The notes: generated by a model not told the origin, from the letters alone. DNA of 64,000 nucleotides from CAWDMN01 sp963803155 (GCA_963803155.1 CAWDMN010000065.1:55056-119055); one strand, 5' to 3'; numbered from the stretch's first letter, positions 1 to 8,984 are shown. A program made the numbers and translations.

Positions 1-2
1 AG

Positions 3-1010
3 CTCGCCAAGACCCAACCGCTTCCGCTCAAACCTGCCCCTTTCGCCCGCCAGCAATTTACAGAGGAACTGGTCACCGATCGGACACCCGAAGCGCACAA
101 CTCCGTGCTGGCCCGATTGAGGCAACTGCGCAGCGGCCCCCAGTTCACACCCCCCAGCCGCGAGGGGACAGTGATATTTCCTGGTTTCGATGGCGGGGGG
201 GAATGGGGAGGCGGAACCTACGATACCGAAACCGGCTTGTTTTATGTAAATTCCAATGAAATGGCTTGGATATTGCGATTGGTGCCAAAACCCGCAGAGA
301 GAGCAACGTCGGCGCTCGCCCTTTATGAGCAGAATTGCGGAAGCTGCCATCGACGGGACCTGGCGGGAAGTCCTCCGGAATTTCCCTCCTTGAAAAACCT
401 CGCCTCTCGACGCAGCCAGCAACAAGTGGAGGAAATCCTCCGCAGGGGTGCAGGCCGGATGCCGAGTTTCGCCCATCTGGAGACAGCTGAACTGGATGCG
501 CTCGTGCGCTTTCTGATGAAAGGGGAGAATAAAGAGTTCACGCAGCCCTTGCCGAAGGTTTCTTCACCCATGGATTTGAAGTACACCATGGATGGCTACA
601 ATAAATTCACTGACCCCGATCATTATCCGGCTGTCAAACCTCCCTGGGGCACATTGAACGCCATCGATCTCAACTCCGGGGAATACGTTTGGAAAATTCC
701 TTTTGGTGAAATTCCGGCCCTGGCTGCACAGGGACTCAAGAATACCGGCAGCGAGAATTATGGCGGCAGCGTAGTTACGGCTGGAGGACTTTTGTTTATC
801 GGCGCAACAAACTCAGACAGAAAATTCCACGCTTTCGACAAGCTGACGGGTAAATTGCTTTGGGAATACACGATGGATGCCGCGGGCAATAGCACGCCCG
901 CCACCTATGAAATAAAAGGCAGACAATTTGTTGTCATGGGTGCGGGGGGCGGCAAATGGGGCAACCCTTCCGGCGGATCGTATTTCGTTTTTTCGCTTCC
1001 CGAAGAGTAG
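3..1010 (+). CDS. PQQ-dependent dehydrogenase with cytochrome c insert, C-terminal part (5' truncated)
   Basis: The reading frame is open from the left edge, so the gene starts outside the window; the GTG at 105 is internal. The visible 335 residues match the C-terminal part of quinoprotein (PQQ) glucose/alcohol dehydrogenases of the periplasm. Beta-propeller blades run through GGGEWGGGTYD and again through YGGSVVTAGGLLFIGA...FHAFDKLTGKLLWEY near the end. Between the blades lies a short c-type cytochrome domain with CGSCH as the heme-binding CxxCH and a later MPSF, whose Met is the probable axial ligand. In this family the propeller oxidises a sugar or alcohol with PQQ and the heme domain passes electrons to the respiratory chain. 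The substrate cannot be told from this part. The family call is firm; the exact enzyme is not. Confidence 0.85.
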   Translation, partial: LAKTQPLPLKPAPFARQQFTEELVTDRTPEAHNSVLARLRQLRSGPQFTPPSREGTVIFPGFDGGGEWGGGTYDTETGLFYVNSNEMAWILRLVPKPAERATSALALYEQNCGSCHRRDLAGSPPEFPSLKNLASRRSQQQVEEILRRGAGRMPSFAHLETAELDALVRFLMKGENKEFTQPLPKVSSPMDLKYTMDGYNKFTDPDHYPAVKPPWGTLNAIDLNSGEYVWKIPFGEIPALAAQGLKNTGSENYGGSVVTAGGLLFIGATNSDRKFHAFDKLTGKLLWEYTMDAAGNSTPATYEIKGRQFVVMGAGGGKWGNPSGGSYFVFSLPEE

Positions 1011-1249
1011 AAGGTTTTGCTGAGGAAGAGCCAAATCGGGGCTGATCGTAAAAGAGGGCGCGGCTCTGCCGATGGCTTACCGTTGCCCATGGACAAACCT
1101 TTAAGATGTGTAACCCAAATTTTTGCCAACAATTTTTGAGCAAGTACCTTGGCGTAAGAAAAAGCGGGGAGCGCCCGCCAGGCCTCGGGGCTGGACCCCG
1201 CCGAGACTCGCGCGGATCGACCGGAGGGTGACCGTGGCCGCGCCCAGCC

Positions 1250-1477
1250 TCATTGGGTTTGAACGAGCGATGGGCTGCCCGCGGGTCCAGCGCCTAATGA
1301 CCCCAGCGAAGTCAATACGGATAAAACCATCCCACCTAATCCGAAACCTAATATTGTTTTCCAATCTGGGGCGAACAAGTTAAATCCCCCGCTTGCACCT
1401 AAAGCAAGAAGAACGGCTTGAGCGAAGGTTTTGATTGCACGCTCCATGGTTTGCTTCCAAAATGATTTGGTCCACAT
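1250..1477 (-). CDS. r1t-type phage holin family protein
   Basis: A 75-residue protein. The start chosen is the ATG at 1477 because a GGAGG lies 9 nt upstream; an in-frame extension to 1525 has no such site. The sequence has the hallmarks of the phage r1t holin family (Phage_r1t_holin): N-terminal MWTKSFWKQTMERAIKTFAQ, a first hydrophobic segment (about residues 19-30), a short polar link with DW, a second hydrophobic segment (about 36-52) ending in SVLTSLGS, and a short tail with GSPSLV. Holins of this type form pores in the inner membrane and release lysis enzymes. No phage structural genes are nearby. Upstream on the same strand lie a papain-like peptidase (493 nt away) and a YiiX-like hydrolase, which could be the partners. 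The family call rests on pattern recognition. Confidence 0.75.
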   Translation of the reverse strand: MWTKSFWKQTMERAIKTFAQAVLLALGASGGFNLFAPDWKTILGFGLGGMVLSVLTSLGSLGAGPAGSPSLVQTQ

Positions 1478-1734
1478 GATTTGTTGCCTCCGTTTCTGAA
1501 AATGAAAAAGTAAACAAAAAGCCAAATCTTCACGGGCGGAAGATTGGATTGCCTTCCCTCCGATTGCGCATATTTGAATACTCCCTCCGTAAATTGCGGC
1601 AGAAAGCTCATCCTGGCGGGTTTTTTCGGCAAGCGAAATTAACGGGGCAGAGAAGATAAAGGGCCAAATCTCGTTTTTAGGTGTTGGGCATTAGCCCATG
1701 TCGTGCAACATTCAATGTTGGCCCAAATAATTAA

Positions 1735-1801
1735 TCTCACAAAGACACGGGGACACTTTGAGGAAAGAAATCCTCCTTTGTGACTTTGCGGCTCCGTGAG
1801 A
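1735..1801. repeat. Intergenic imperfect palindrome in the holin-peptidase gap
   Basis: The 493-nt gap between the holin gene and the papain-like gene (1478-1970) shows no convincing gene. It contains a 67-nt quasi-palindrome that begins TCTCACAAAG and ends CCGTGAGA, with an inner stem GAGGA/TCCTC around AAGAAA and outer CACAAAG-like and CTTTGTG-like arms. It could act as a hairpin between the two genes or be a dispersed intergenic repeat. No poly-T tract makes it a clear terminator. Confidence 0.45.
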
Positions 1802-1970
1802 ATAAAAAAGCCGGCCATCCCACTTCACTTGACCAGCGCATAAGGCGCGCTGAAAGGTAAGTGGCGGCGGGACAATGACGGTGCCGTTGGCAATCGCCGG
1901 TATCCCGCCGTCACTCAAGCGATTCGAAAGGCGACTTTTTTACGGAAAATGCAGCGCCACTTCTACTTCA

Positions 1971-2894
1971 TTAAATGCCAAATTGCTTTGTATTAACCCA
2001 ATCCATCATCAATAGGGACCAGAAGTCCATGGCCAGTTTGTTGAGGACATAATCGTACGGCAGCCAGCCGTATCCGTTGTCACCCCAACTTGTTCCCCAT
2101 GAATTGCGGATCAGCAGAGCTCCCGTCGTTTCCTTATTACAAAGCGTGTTCTTTATTTTTTTCCCGTCATCGTAACCTACCGCGTCAATGGCATGACCCC
2201 ATTGGGCACTCTCCCCCGGGCAAGGATAGGGAATGCCGCCTTTAACATTGGTGTAATTAAACGAAGGGAATCCCCAGAAGCCGAACATGGAAGGAATACC
2301 AGCGGCAAGATACAGTTTGACCGTTGCAAGTACGGTCGCGGGCGGAACATTTGCACCCTGGGGATCATGACAGAAGTATTTGAGCGCCTCGTAGTTGTCC
2401 GCCACCGCATAGATAAAGGCGGGCGGTTCCCGATCAAATCCATCCGGCTCAGCCCCAGGTTTATCGGTATACGGCCAGAGTTTTTCGTCGGGTACGCCGC
2501 ACAGGACAAGTGCGCCCATGACGTTTCTTAGCCATGCCCCTGTATCGCCCGTCACGTGCATCAAATTGCGGGTGGTTTTGTAGACAAAGAGACGGGAGCC
2601 GTCTATATGGCTTCCGAATGCCCTCCGCTCAAAATATTCCACTATCCCCACGCCGGCATTGGCCGAGCATGAGCCAAGATTTAGCTGGTTTTCTATCGGG
2701 GAACACCATTGCCGCAGATCAACTGCCGCTGGTATGCTTGGGGCCCTGACGGCTAACCCAAGACTCTGGGCCATAGCCTTAATATCCTTATGTTCCACGG
2801 AATAGTCCCGCAGGTCAGGCATTGGCGGCAGCCAGCCTGTTCCAACTGTTTCCTTTGTTTCGAGAAGCGCGACTTTGTTGTATAGAGTATACAT
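1971..2894 (-). CDS. Papain-like (C1 family) cysteine peptidase
   Basis: A 307-residue protein read from the ATG at 2894, which has GAGGAG about 9 nt upstream; the open frame extends to 3146 without a better start. Papain-family catalytic features are all present: Gln70 (oxyanion) and Cys76 in NQLNLGSCSANAGVG, His234 in WGHAIDAVGYDD, and Asn264 in RNSWGTSWGDNGYGWLPYDY. The N-terminal segment before Cys76 includes PMPDLRDYS and VDLRQW, as seen in bacterial C1 peptidases. No signal peptide or membrane segment is visible, so export would need another route; the downstream holin gene offers one possibility (inference). It sits between the YiiX-like gene (202 nt upstream) and the holin gene on the same strand. 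Its natural substrate is unknown. Confidence 0.88.
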   Translation of the reverse strand: MYTLYNKVALLETKETVGTGWLPPMPDLRDYSVEHKDIKAMAQSLGLAVRAPSIPAAVDLRQWCSPIENQLNLGSCSANAGVGIVEYFERRAFGSHIDGSRLFVYKTTRNLMHVTGDTGAWLRNVMGALVLCGVPDEKLWPYTDKPGAEPDGFDREPPAFIYAVADNYEALKYFCHDPQGANVPPATVLATVKLYLAAGIPSMFGFWGFPSFNYTNVKGGIPYPCPGESAQWGHAIDAVGYDDGKKIKNTLCNKETTGALLIRNSWGTSWGDNGYGWLPYDYVLNKLAMDFWSLLMMDWVNTKQFGI

Positions 2895-3096
2895 TTTTCT
2901 TTTCTCCTCTTCTGTTTTGGCTGGCATCGTTTTGTTGAAGAAGAACCTCTCCGCCAGCCTTAAACTAAAGGCCCTTCTTTTTCGGAAGAACACTTTTTGG
3001 GAATAACACCTCCTTTCGATCAGCCAATCGATAGTCGCCCAAACGATTAAGTTCAGCAGCAGCCCAAGGCAGTCCGCTGGCACGAAGGGTTGGGCG

Positions 3097-3726
3097 TCAC
3101 TTTTGCTGGAGTACCGCAACAAGATCGAAGTTTGGATCGGCCGCAAAGTCTGATGGCGCCACGAATCCGAGTTGATTCCATTGAACGACTAGCCCAACCT
3201 GCTCATAGCACCGAGCGACGTACTCAGAGCAGATGAACTCTCGGTCGGGTTCGATCTTCTTCAGTTGTTTCTTTGTGAATGGAACCTTGGACGCGAGGAT
3301 TCGGGCTGCAATTTTTGCAATCTCATCCTTGTCGTAGGGATACCCGAATTGATCGACAGCATATTGAGCAAGCTGCGTGAGCTTCTGAGGACCGACCTTA
3401 GATTCAAACTGTTTGTTCCGAATGACCGCCAGGCCGCCAGGATACCCCTTGCCATCGTTGCCGTAGTCTTTCAGGTACTTGGATAGACGAACCGTGCGCA
3501 CGCCAATCGGTTCCACGCTTTCCAACAACATGACACGGTCAATCGAATCCAAACGAAGGACGAAGGCGACATGACTCCAAACGCTATCGGTGGCCTGTTG
3601 GATCATGGAAGAGAAGATCCCGCTTCCCGAGCAAATCAGAACATCTCCGTTCTGGAGGTTCTTTCGGACATCCTTGTAGTAGTCTACGACCGGATCCTTG
3701 GGGAATTTGTCAATTGCGATTGCCAT
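3097..3726 (-). CDS. YiiX/YebB-like (permuted NlpC/P60) cysteine hydrolase
   Basis: A 209-residue protein starting at the ATG at 3726, preceded by AAGGAGG with ideal spacing. The order of motifs is that of circularly permuted NlpC/P60-type hydrolases: an early NGDVLICSGSGIFSSMIQ, then the catalytic His in SVWSHVAFVL, and late the catalytic Cys in FICSEYVARCY. In the classical NlpC/P60 order Cys comes first. YiiX-like members act as amidases or peptidases on cell-wall or lipid amide bonds. No signal peptide is seen. It is the first gene of the minus-strand trio with the papain-like peptidase and the holin, and a 28-bp palindrome lies about 80 nt upstream of its start. The substrate is not known. 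Confidence 0.8.
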   Translation of the reverse strand: MAIAIDKFPKDPVVDYYKDVRKNLQNGDVLICSGSGIFSSMIQQATDSVWSHVAFVLRLDSIDRVMLLESVEPIGVRTVRLSKYLKDYGNDGKGYPGGLAVIRNKQFESKVGPQKLTQLAQYAVDQFGYPYDKDEIAKIAARILASKVPFTKKQLKKIEPDREFICSEYVARCYEQVGLVVQWNQLGFVAPSDFAADPNFDLVAVLQQK

Positions 3727-3804
3727 GATTACCTCCTTGAGTGAACGAAGTTTCAGTTGGTGGAATATACTTACGGTAACGCCCAACTTGGTGAGCCGAT
3801 TTCC

Positions 3805-3832
3805 TGTCATCCAGGGAATTCCCGGGATGACA
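3805..3832. promoter_or_regulatory. 28-bp near-perfect palindrome upstream of the YiiX-like gene
   Basis: The half-sites TGTCATCC and GGATGACA flank a GGGAATTCCC core. Only one symmetric pair (A against G) fails to match, so the symmetry is almost complete with no loop. It lies 79 nt upstream of the YiiX-like start codon. A loop-free palindrome of this length suits a dimeric regulator better than a terminator. The regulator is not identifiable from the window. Confidence 0.5.
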
Positions 3833-4025
3833 CGCAATTTGGCGCGTTTTCCCCAACACAGAAATTTGTTTCCGCACGAAGCAAGGTTGTGTTTGCCTCA
3901 GCGATTAAAACCGTTTTTTTGGATTAGTTGACCTACGATACCTTCAAAGTTTTTGAAAGTCAATCGATTTGATGAATGGTAAGTCAAAGTGGACAGTATA
4001 GAGAGCATGCCAAGGGATGGAATGC

Positions 4026-4150
4026 TCGGGAGGGCGAGCCTTCCGGTTGACCGGACTCCGCCTGGCGAGCCATTCGTGTGGCGTGTGCCATCTCTACTAA
4101 GACCGGTTCGGCAGGCGGAGTCCGCCTTGGCGGGAGCCTCACCCTCCCGG
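4026..4150. repeat. Inverted-repeat element with CGGGAGGG ends
   Basis: The left arm CGGGAGGGCGAGCC...CGGACTCCGCCTGGCGA and the reverse complement of the right arm, CGGGAGGGTGAGGC...CGGACTCCGCCTGCCGA, match over roughly 45 nt at about three quarters identity. The centre is about 35 nt long. No protein is encoded. It looks like a small non-autonomous element or a long structured RNA. Confidence 0.55.
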
Positions 4151-4276
4151 CTATTGCTCAGTTCAGCCGGTCAATGTGACTAGGTTCAGCGTGTTGTTTG
4201 AATTACACACAAATCGATGAATGGGGGGACGATTAAAAGTGGGAGGAAAAGAAAAGAGGCCGGTGGTGAAAAGGGA

Positions 4277-5019
4277 GCGCAATTAAAAGGGAGTGAAGAG
4301 TCAAGCTGGGGGTGGCAAAGTGGGAGGCGGACTGCCGTCCGATGAAATTTGTGTCAACGCGTGGAGGCCGGTGGTCATGCCCTGCTCACATTCCGGAGAT
4401 TTTTTTCTATCCCCAAGAGTCAGAGACTTATTCAATGTTTTCGCACCTTTAATTGCATCTACTCTATTCTTTTTGACTCTTATTGCGTTGCGAAATTCCC
4501 CTTGCTTTTTATTTTGATTCTCGGCAAATCTCGATGAACCGGCGATGAGATGTCGCTAACTTCCCTTTGGGACTGCAAAGGCCGGGGGCTTTGAGCCAAA
4601 TCCTCGGGTGGTCCCTCATCAATATATGGCCAACCCGGAAGAGTCAGAATCAATATGCCCCGGAACAGACGAGGCAGGAAATTAGCCGAAAAGAAAAGGC
4701 AGTGAATTGTGTTGGAAATCAGTTGAGTCGCCATTCGAATGGTGGTTCCCATAGTTTTAAATGGCCATTCCTTGCTATAAAATTAAAAATCTCATTCTCA
4801 TTGGTTGGGAGTCGAATTCATCATTTCTTGGGGAGTGCAATTAATATTGAGAGAAAGAGGATTAGTCCTTAACACTAGGGAAGAGGAATCATCTCCCTAG
4901 TGTGTGATGTGCGCATATGACTCCGCCACCCGTGCGCCGGTGCCGAGGTCGTCGGGCCGCAGACCGCGTCCCGCTTTTTGCCATCCATGGCTTGACTCTT
5001 CACTCGCTCTTAATTGCGC
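4277..5019. repeat. Pair of about 60-nt inverted arms flanking 620 bp
   Basis: Left arm 4277-4337 and the reverse complement of right arm 4957-5019 share GCGCAATTAA, GAGTGAAGAGTCAAG and TGGCAAA followed by a GGAGGCGGACTGCCG-like block. The DNA between them (4338-4956) encodes nothing recognisable. The arms are also members of a dispersed family seen at 8985-9120 and 20420-20545, so this could be two independent insertions in opposite orientation instead of one element. Confidence 0.55.
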
Positions 5020-5269
5020 CTATTCCGTCCCTGACTTTCCTCCCACGAAGATTTCATGGCACGGTCCCTCTCGTCCGCGTCGAGGCTTTCGATATCGGGA
5101 CGGCACTGCTCTTCCCAATAGAATCGGTTCTTTCCGCCAATGTGAATAACCTGGCAGATATCGTCGGATATGCTGCCAGGCGGAATAACAATAAAAAGTC
5201 CTCAAGCCTGTTGAGCGAGCAGAGACGATCCCTTTATCCAGGGCGTCCACTGCCCGCTCTTGACCTGCT

Positions 5270-8200
5270 TCAATTCATTCCGTCAAAAAATCCTCCGGTG
5301 TGGATATTGCTGTACACTCGCGATATGGCTAGCAACTGTTTTCCATCAAGTGAGGAAATTTCCAGTGGGCCGAAAGTGTTTTTCACGCCCAACTGGCCAA
5401 GAATGTCGGAGTAGCTGAGAAAACCACCCGCGGGGATGATGGCCGTGCTGGTGGCTGCCAAATGGCCGGAGGTGTCGCGGAGTTTGATTTCCACGCTGGT
5501 TGACGATGAACTGTCCAGGTTGACCACCACCAAGGTGGATTTGAAAGCCCCCTTATTAGTTGCCGAGGGAATCAGCAGTTGAGTGGCACCCACGGTTTTC
5601 CCGGTGAATAAGCTGGGATCCTGAGTCCGGTTATCGATTTGAGAAGTCCAGGCCACTATCGGCTGTGAAGAATCCAGGCGCAAATAACCTTCAAGGTCAC
5701 TGGCCATCTGGCTTCCCATGATTTGGCGGTTAATGCCATTTTCCTGCGCCATTCCTCCGACTGGCACGGAAACTTGGGTTGTGCCCAGCAGGACGCCATC
5801 ATGGCCGATGAGGCTCAGAACCACATTGGCCGGGGCGCTTCCCACGTTGACAATACCCACGTTGGTCCTAAAATCCCGAGTGTCAAGAGTAGACGCTAAG
5901 TACACTCGCGTGGCGGCCGTATCAAGGCTGACTCCTTCCAAGTATCCGCTCGTGTGGGAATCATCGCTGTAAATCCTCGATGTGGCGAGGATTTGCATGC
6001 CGCCATTCGCCGTGATGTAAATAGGACCAAAGGCATTGGCAACTCCCAAGGTGGAGTAAAAATCCTCCAGATAGGCATAACCCGCCGGTGGGAGAGTAAT
6101 TGTCAATGGGCTGCCCTGCATAACTCCGCCGGTGTTATGTGCTTCCAGTGTGATCTGCCCGCCGGCGGCACTTGCGTTGACAATCATCAGGCTCGTTTTG
6201 AAATTGTTGTTGGAAACGGAAGAGGGGATCAGCACTCGGCTGGAACCTGAAGAACGCCCCACCTCCATGCTTGGGTCATTGGTGACATTGTCAATTTGCG
6301 ATGCCCACGCCCTGATGTTGGAAGCGGATTTTACCAACAGATATCCCTCACGCCCGGTCACATCCGACGCTTTTTGCAGCAACCGCACCACGTTGTCGAA
6401 CTGCTTCATCCCCTGAGCTGGAACCAGCGACTGCATTTGAGCTATGACCTGTCCTTGGTTATCCACCAGTGAGATGGTCACATTGGCATCGCTCGAATCG
6501 AGATTATTGATTCCGAGATTGGTGCGAAATTGCTTGGAATCCACTAGGTAGGGAATGTGCAACTCATGGATGTCCGAATCTGAGCTGGGAGGAGGAAGCG
6601 TCTCAGTCTCGACGTAGGTGAATCCCCCGGGCAGGGTTATTTTCTGGCCATTCGGGAAAACTGCACTGACGTCCACCGGGCCTGCCGCATGAGCGGGTGT
6701 GACCCCCCGCAGCGTCGTGTCGCTTACGACTCTGACATGGGCCAGTTGGTTTTCGCCGAAGTAGACTTTGAGATCCGAGTGGTCAGAACCCTCCTCATCG
6801 CTGGATCGTCCCACGGATGGACTCGTCGTCAATGAAGACCCGTGCTCCTGATCATCCCCGGATTTTCCTCCGGAAAGGAATCCGTTTCCAATCAGTGTAA
6901 CCACCGTTTGTCCCAAAAACGTGCCGCTGTTGGGCATAACAGAGGTAAGGGCCGGCTGATTGGAAGCTTCCGCGGCAATAGTGAAAGGAACGCTGTTGGA
7001 GGTTTCGCTTCCTTGTTGGACCGTAACCGAAATCGTGCCCGCGGTAGTCAAGTCCCGCTCCGGTATAATCGCCAATAGCTTGGTGGGATCGACGAGAAGG
7101 GTGACCTTTGCCGTTCCATTCCATAAGACCTGAGCGCCATCGACAAAGTTGGTTCCATTTACCTGTAACAGGAAGCTGTCTGAATTTACCTTGAGCGAGG
7201 AGGGGGAAATGCTGACAATGGCGAAGCCGGCATTGGATGTGCCTGCTTCCGTCACCGTGAACGTCTGCCCCGCTACGGTTAGCGTGCCCGTTCGTGACGC
7301 GCTATCGGCATTGGCCTCGACGGTATAGCTCACGGAGCCATTGCCGGATCCGTTGCTCCCCGCCGTGACAGTAATCCAGGAAACATTACTGGCGGCAGTC
7401 CAACTGCATCCCGTTCCACTCGTAATGTTAATGCTGCCGTTGCCACCGCTGTTGGAGAAACTCATTGCTGTGGCCGATAGAGTAAAGGTGCATGTGCCGC
7501 CTGCTGCCTGCTGTGTAACGGTATAGGTTTGGCCGGCAATCGTGATTGTTCCGGTTCGTGAGGAAGTGCCGGTGTTGGCCGCGACGGAATAATTTACAGT
7601 GCCATTGCCAGAACCGCTGCTGCCGGAAACAACAGTAATCCAAGTAACATTGCTGGCGGCGGTCCATGTGCAACCACTTCCGCTCGAAACGTTCACGCTG
7701 CCCGTGCCCGCGGCACTTGTGAAGTTCATGGAAGAGGCTGACAAAGTATAGGTACACGTAGCCGCTGCCGCATCCTGGGTAACCGTGTAGGTTTGACCGG
7801 CGATCGTCAGGGTGCCAGTTCGCGGCGAAGTGACGCTGTTGGCGGCGACGGAATAGCCCACAGTGCCATTGCCAGAACCGCTGCTGCCGGAAGTGACGGT
7901 AATCCAGGAGACATTACTGGCGGCGGTCCAGGCGCAACTGCTTCCGCTCGAAACGTTCACGCTACCCGTGCCCGCGGCACTGGTGAGGTTCATGGAAGAG
8001 GCTGACAAAGTATAGGTACACGTAGCCGCTGCCGCATCCTGGGTAACCGTGTAGGTTTGACCGGCGATCGTCAGGGTGCCAGTTCGCGGTGAAGTGACGC
8101 TGTTGGCGGCGACGGAATAGCCCACAGTGCCATTGCCAGAACCGCTGCTGCCGGAAGTGACGGTAATCCAGGAGACATTACTGGCTGCGGTCCAGGCGCA

Positions 8201-8782
8201 GCCGCTTCCGCTCGAAACGTTCACGCTACCCGTGCTTGCGGCACTGGTGAAGTTCTGAGCCGCGGCGGAAAGGGCATAGGAGCAAGTTACTCCGGGTTGG
8301 CTGCTTGCCGCCGGCAAATCGAACGGGGAATCTCCAGTGGTGTCCCCATTATTGTTGGCGCTCAATCCGCCTCCGGCGAAGCTGACCGTGGCGCCCGCGG
8401 TGGCGGGAGCCGTCCAGTTAAAGGTCCAGGAACTCTGGGCAGTCCCCGCAACGGTATGAGTGATTACAGTCGCGGAAGGTATCTGCGAGCCGGTTCCCGC
8501 CGTGAAAAACCCATCGCTGGCCGTGAGCCGGAATCCCCAACGCAAAGCAGGCCCTCCGGAAATAGCCACCGTCATCGGATAGCTTGTGCCGGGAACATAG
8601 GTGGTTGGCACGCCGGTAATGGTCCCGGCGCCTCCAGTGGCTCCGCCGTGACATCCCGCACAATTGGACGTATTTAGCTGCGCTCCGTTCGATCTCGATT
8701 GGGCGGTTTGAAGAGAGAGTTCCAGCACTCCCCCGATCGCCGCCAGAAAGGCAATAAAGAAAACCCAAAATGGTTTACGCAT
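5270..8782 (-). CDS. Exported multidomain protein: CxxCH/choice-of-anchor region, four BACON repeats, IPT/TIG domains
   Basis: 1170 residues, started by ATG at 8782 with GGAGG 8 nt upstream. Residues 1-28 form a signal peptide. Residues 41-45 (CAGCH) carry a heme-type CxxCH inside a domain (about 30-160) that resembles the choice-of-anchor V type. Four 88-residue BACON repeats follow at about 167-254, 255-342, 343-430 and 431-518, each with WTAASNVSWITV-like and RTGTLTIAGQTYTVTQ-like strands. Next come two IPT/TIG-like folds (about 520-720; for example VMPNSGTFLGQTVVTLIGNGF). The C-terminal part has two or more related blocks beginning IPYLVDSKQFRTNLGI and VYLASTLDTRDFRTNVGI. It is probably secreted or surface-attached, binding carbohydrate or protein; no catalytic motif is seen. 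Whether CAGCH binds heme is untested. Confidence 0.82.
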   Translation of the reverse strand: MRKPFWVFFIAFLAAIGGVLELSLQTAQSRSNGAQLNTSNCAGCHGGATGGAGTITGVPTTYVPGTSYPMTVAISGGPALRWGFRLTASDGFFTAGTGSQIPSATVITHTVAGTAQSSWTFNWTAPATAGATVSFAGGGLSANNNGDTTGDSPFDLPAASSQPGVTCSYALSAAAQNFTSAASTGSVNVSSGSGCAWTAASNVSWITVTSGSSGSGNGTVGYSVAANSVTSPRTGTLTIAGQTYTVTQDAAAATCTYTLSASSMNLTSAAGTGSVNVSSGSSCAWTAASNVSWITVTSGSSGSGNGTVGYSVAANSVTSPRTGTLTIAGQTYTVTQDAAAATCTYTLSASSMNFTSAAGTGSVNVSSGSGCTWTAASNVTWITVVSGSSGSGNGTVNYSVAANTGTSSRTGTITIAGQTYTVTQQAAGGTCTFTLSATAMSFSNSGGNGSINITSGTGCSWTAASNVSWITVTAGSNGSGNGSVSYTVEANADSASRTGTLTVAGQTFTVTEAGTSNAGFAIVSISPSSLKVNSDSFLLQVNGTNFVDGAQVLWNGTAKVTLLVDPTKLLAIIPERDLTTAGTISVTVQQGSETSNSVPFTIAAEASNQPALTSVMPNSGTFLGQTVVTLIGNGFLSGGKSGDDQEHGSSLTTSPSVGRSSDEEGSDHSDLKVYFGENQLAHVRVVSDTTLRGVTPAHAAGPVDVSAVFPNGQKITLPGGFTYVETETLPPPSSDSDIHELHIPYLVDSKQFRTNLGINNLDSSDANVTISLVDNQGQVIAQMQSLVPAQGMKQFDNVVRLLQKASDVTGREGYLLVKSASNIRAWASQIDNVTNDPSMEVGRSSGSSRVLIPSSVSNNNFKTSLMIVNASAAGGQITLEAHNTGGVMQGSPLTITLPPAGYAYLEDFYSTLGVANAFGPIYITANGGMQILATSRIYSDDSHTSGYLEGVSLDTAATRVYLASTLDTRDFRTNVGIVNVGSAPANVVLSLIGHDGVLLGTTQVSVPVGGMAQENGINRQIMGSQMASDLEGYLRLDSSQPIVAWTSQIDNRTQDPSLFTGKTVGATQLLIPSATNKGAFKSTLVVVNLDSSSSTSVEIKLRDTSGHLAATSTAIIPAGGFLSYSDILGQLGVKNTFGPLEISSLDGKQLLAISRVYSNIHTGGFFDGMN
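7229..8284 (-). repeat. Four tandem 264-bp units encoding BACON domains
   Basis: The units occupy 8021-8284, 7757-8020, 7493-7756 and 7229-7492. The first two are almost identical at the DNA level over long stretches, the third is close, and the fourth has diverged. This gradient suggests recent duplication at the N-terminal side. Such repeats can expand or contract by recombination and can also be collapsed by assemblers. Confidence 0.85.
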
Positions 8783-8984
8783 TCAATAATCCTCCAAACT
8801 ATTTTTCTCATGCCGTGCTCTCTAAACGCAAACCAGGGGCCAAACGATAGGCTGTTTGAAGAGGTGCTAAATTATTGATCGCACAAATGCGCAGGGATGG
8901 ATGGGTATGACCGGGGTGTGAAAAAAATACATATACGAGGTGCGAGGAGTGAAATTTTTCTACGGCAGATTTTTGAGTGTTGCG

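Larger units (their letters stand above)
3833..5269. other. 1.4-kb non-coding region rich in inverted repeats
   Basis: No reading frame here has a plausible protein, codon pattern and ribosome site together. The stretch holds at least three repeat units: the inverted element at 4026-4150 and a pair of inverted arms at 4277-4337 and 4957-5019. The rest is AT-rich and featureless. It separates the cysteine-hydrolase trio from the BACON protein gene, whose stop codon begins at 5270. Confidence 0.55.

Noticed and set aside
1250..3726. Prophage
   Set aside because: Apart from the holin-like gene no integrase, terminase, portal, capsid or tail gene is found; 1-12,000 otherwise holds ordinary chromosomal genes.
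4917..5414. 165-codon plus-strand open frame
   Set aside because: It runs through a repeat arm and into the 3' end of the BACON gene on the other strand, and has no ribosome site or protein-like pattern.
7229..8284. CRISPR-like periodic repeat
   Set aside because: The repeat is coding (264 bp, in frame, BACON domains) and has no spacers.
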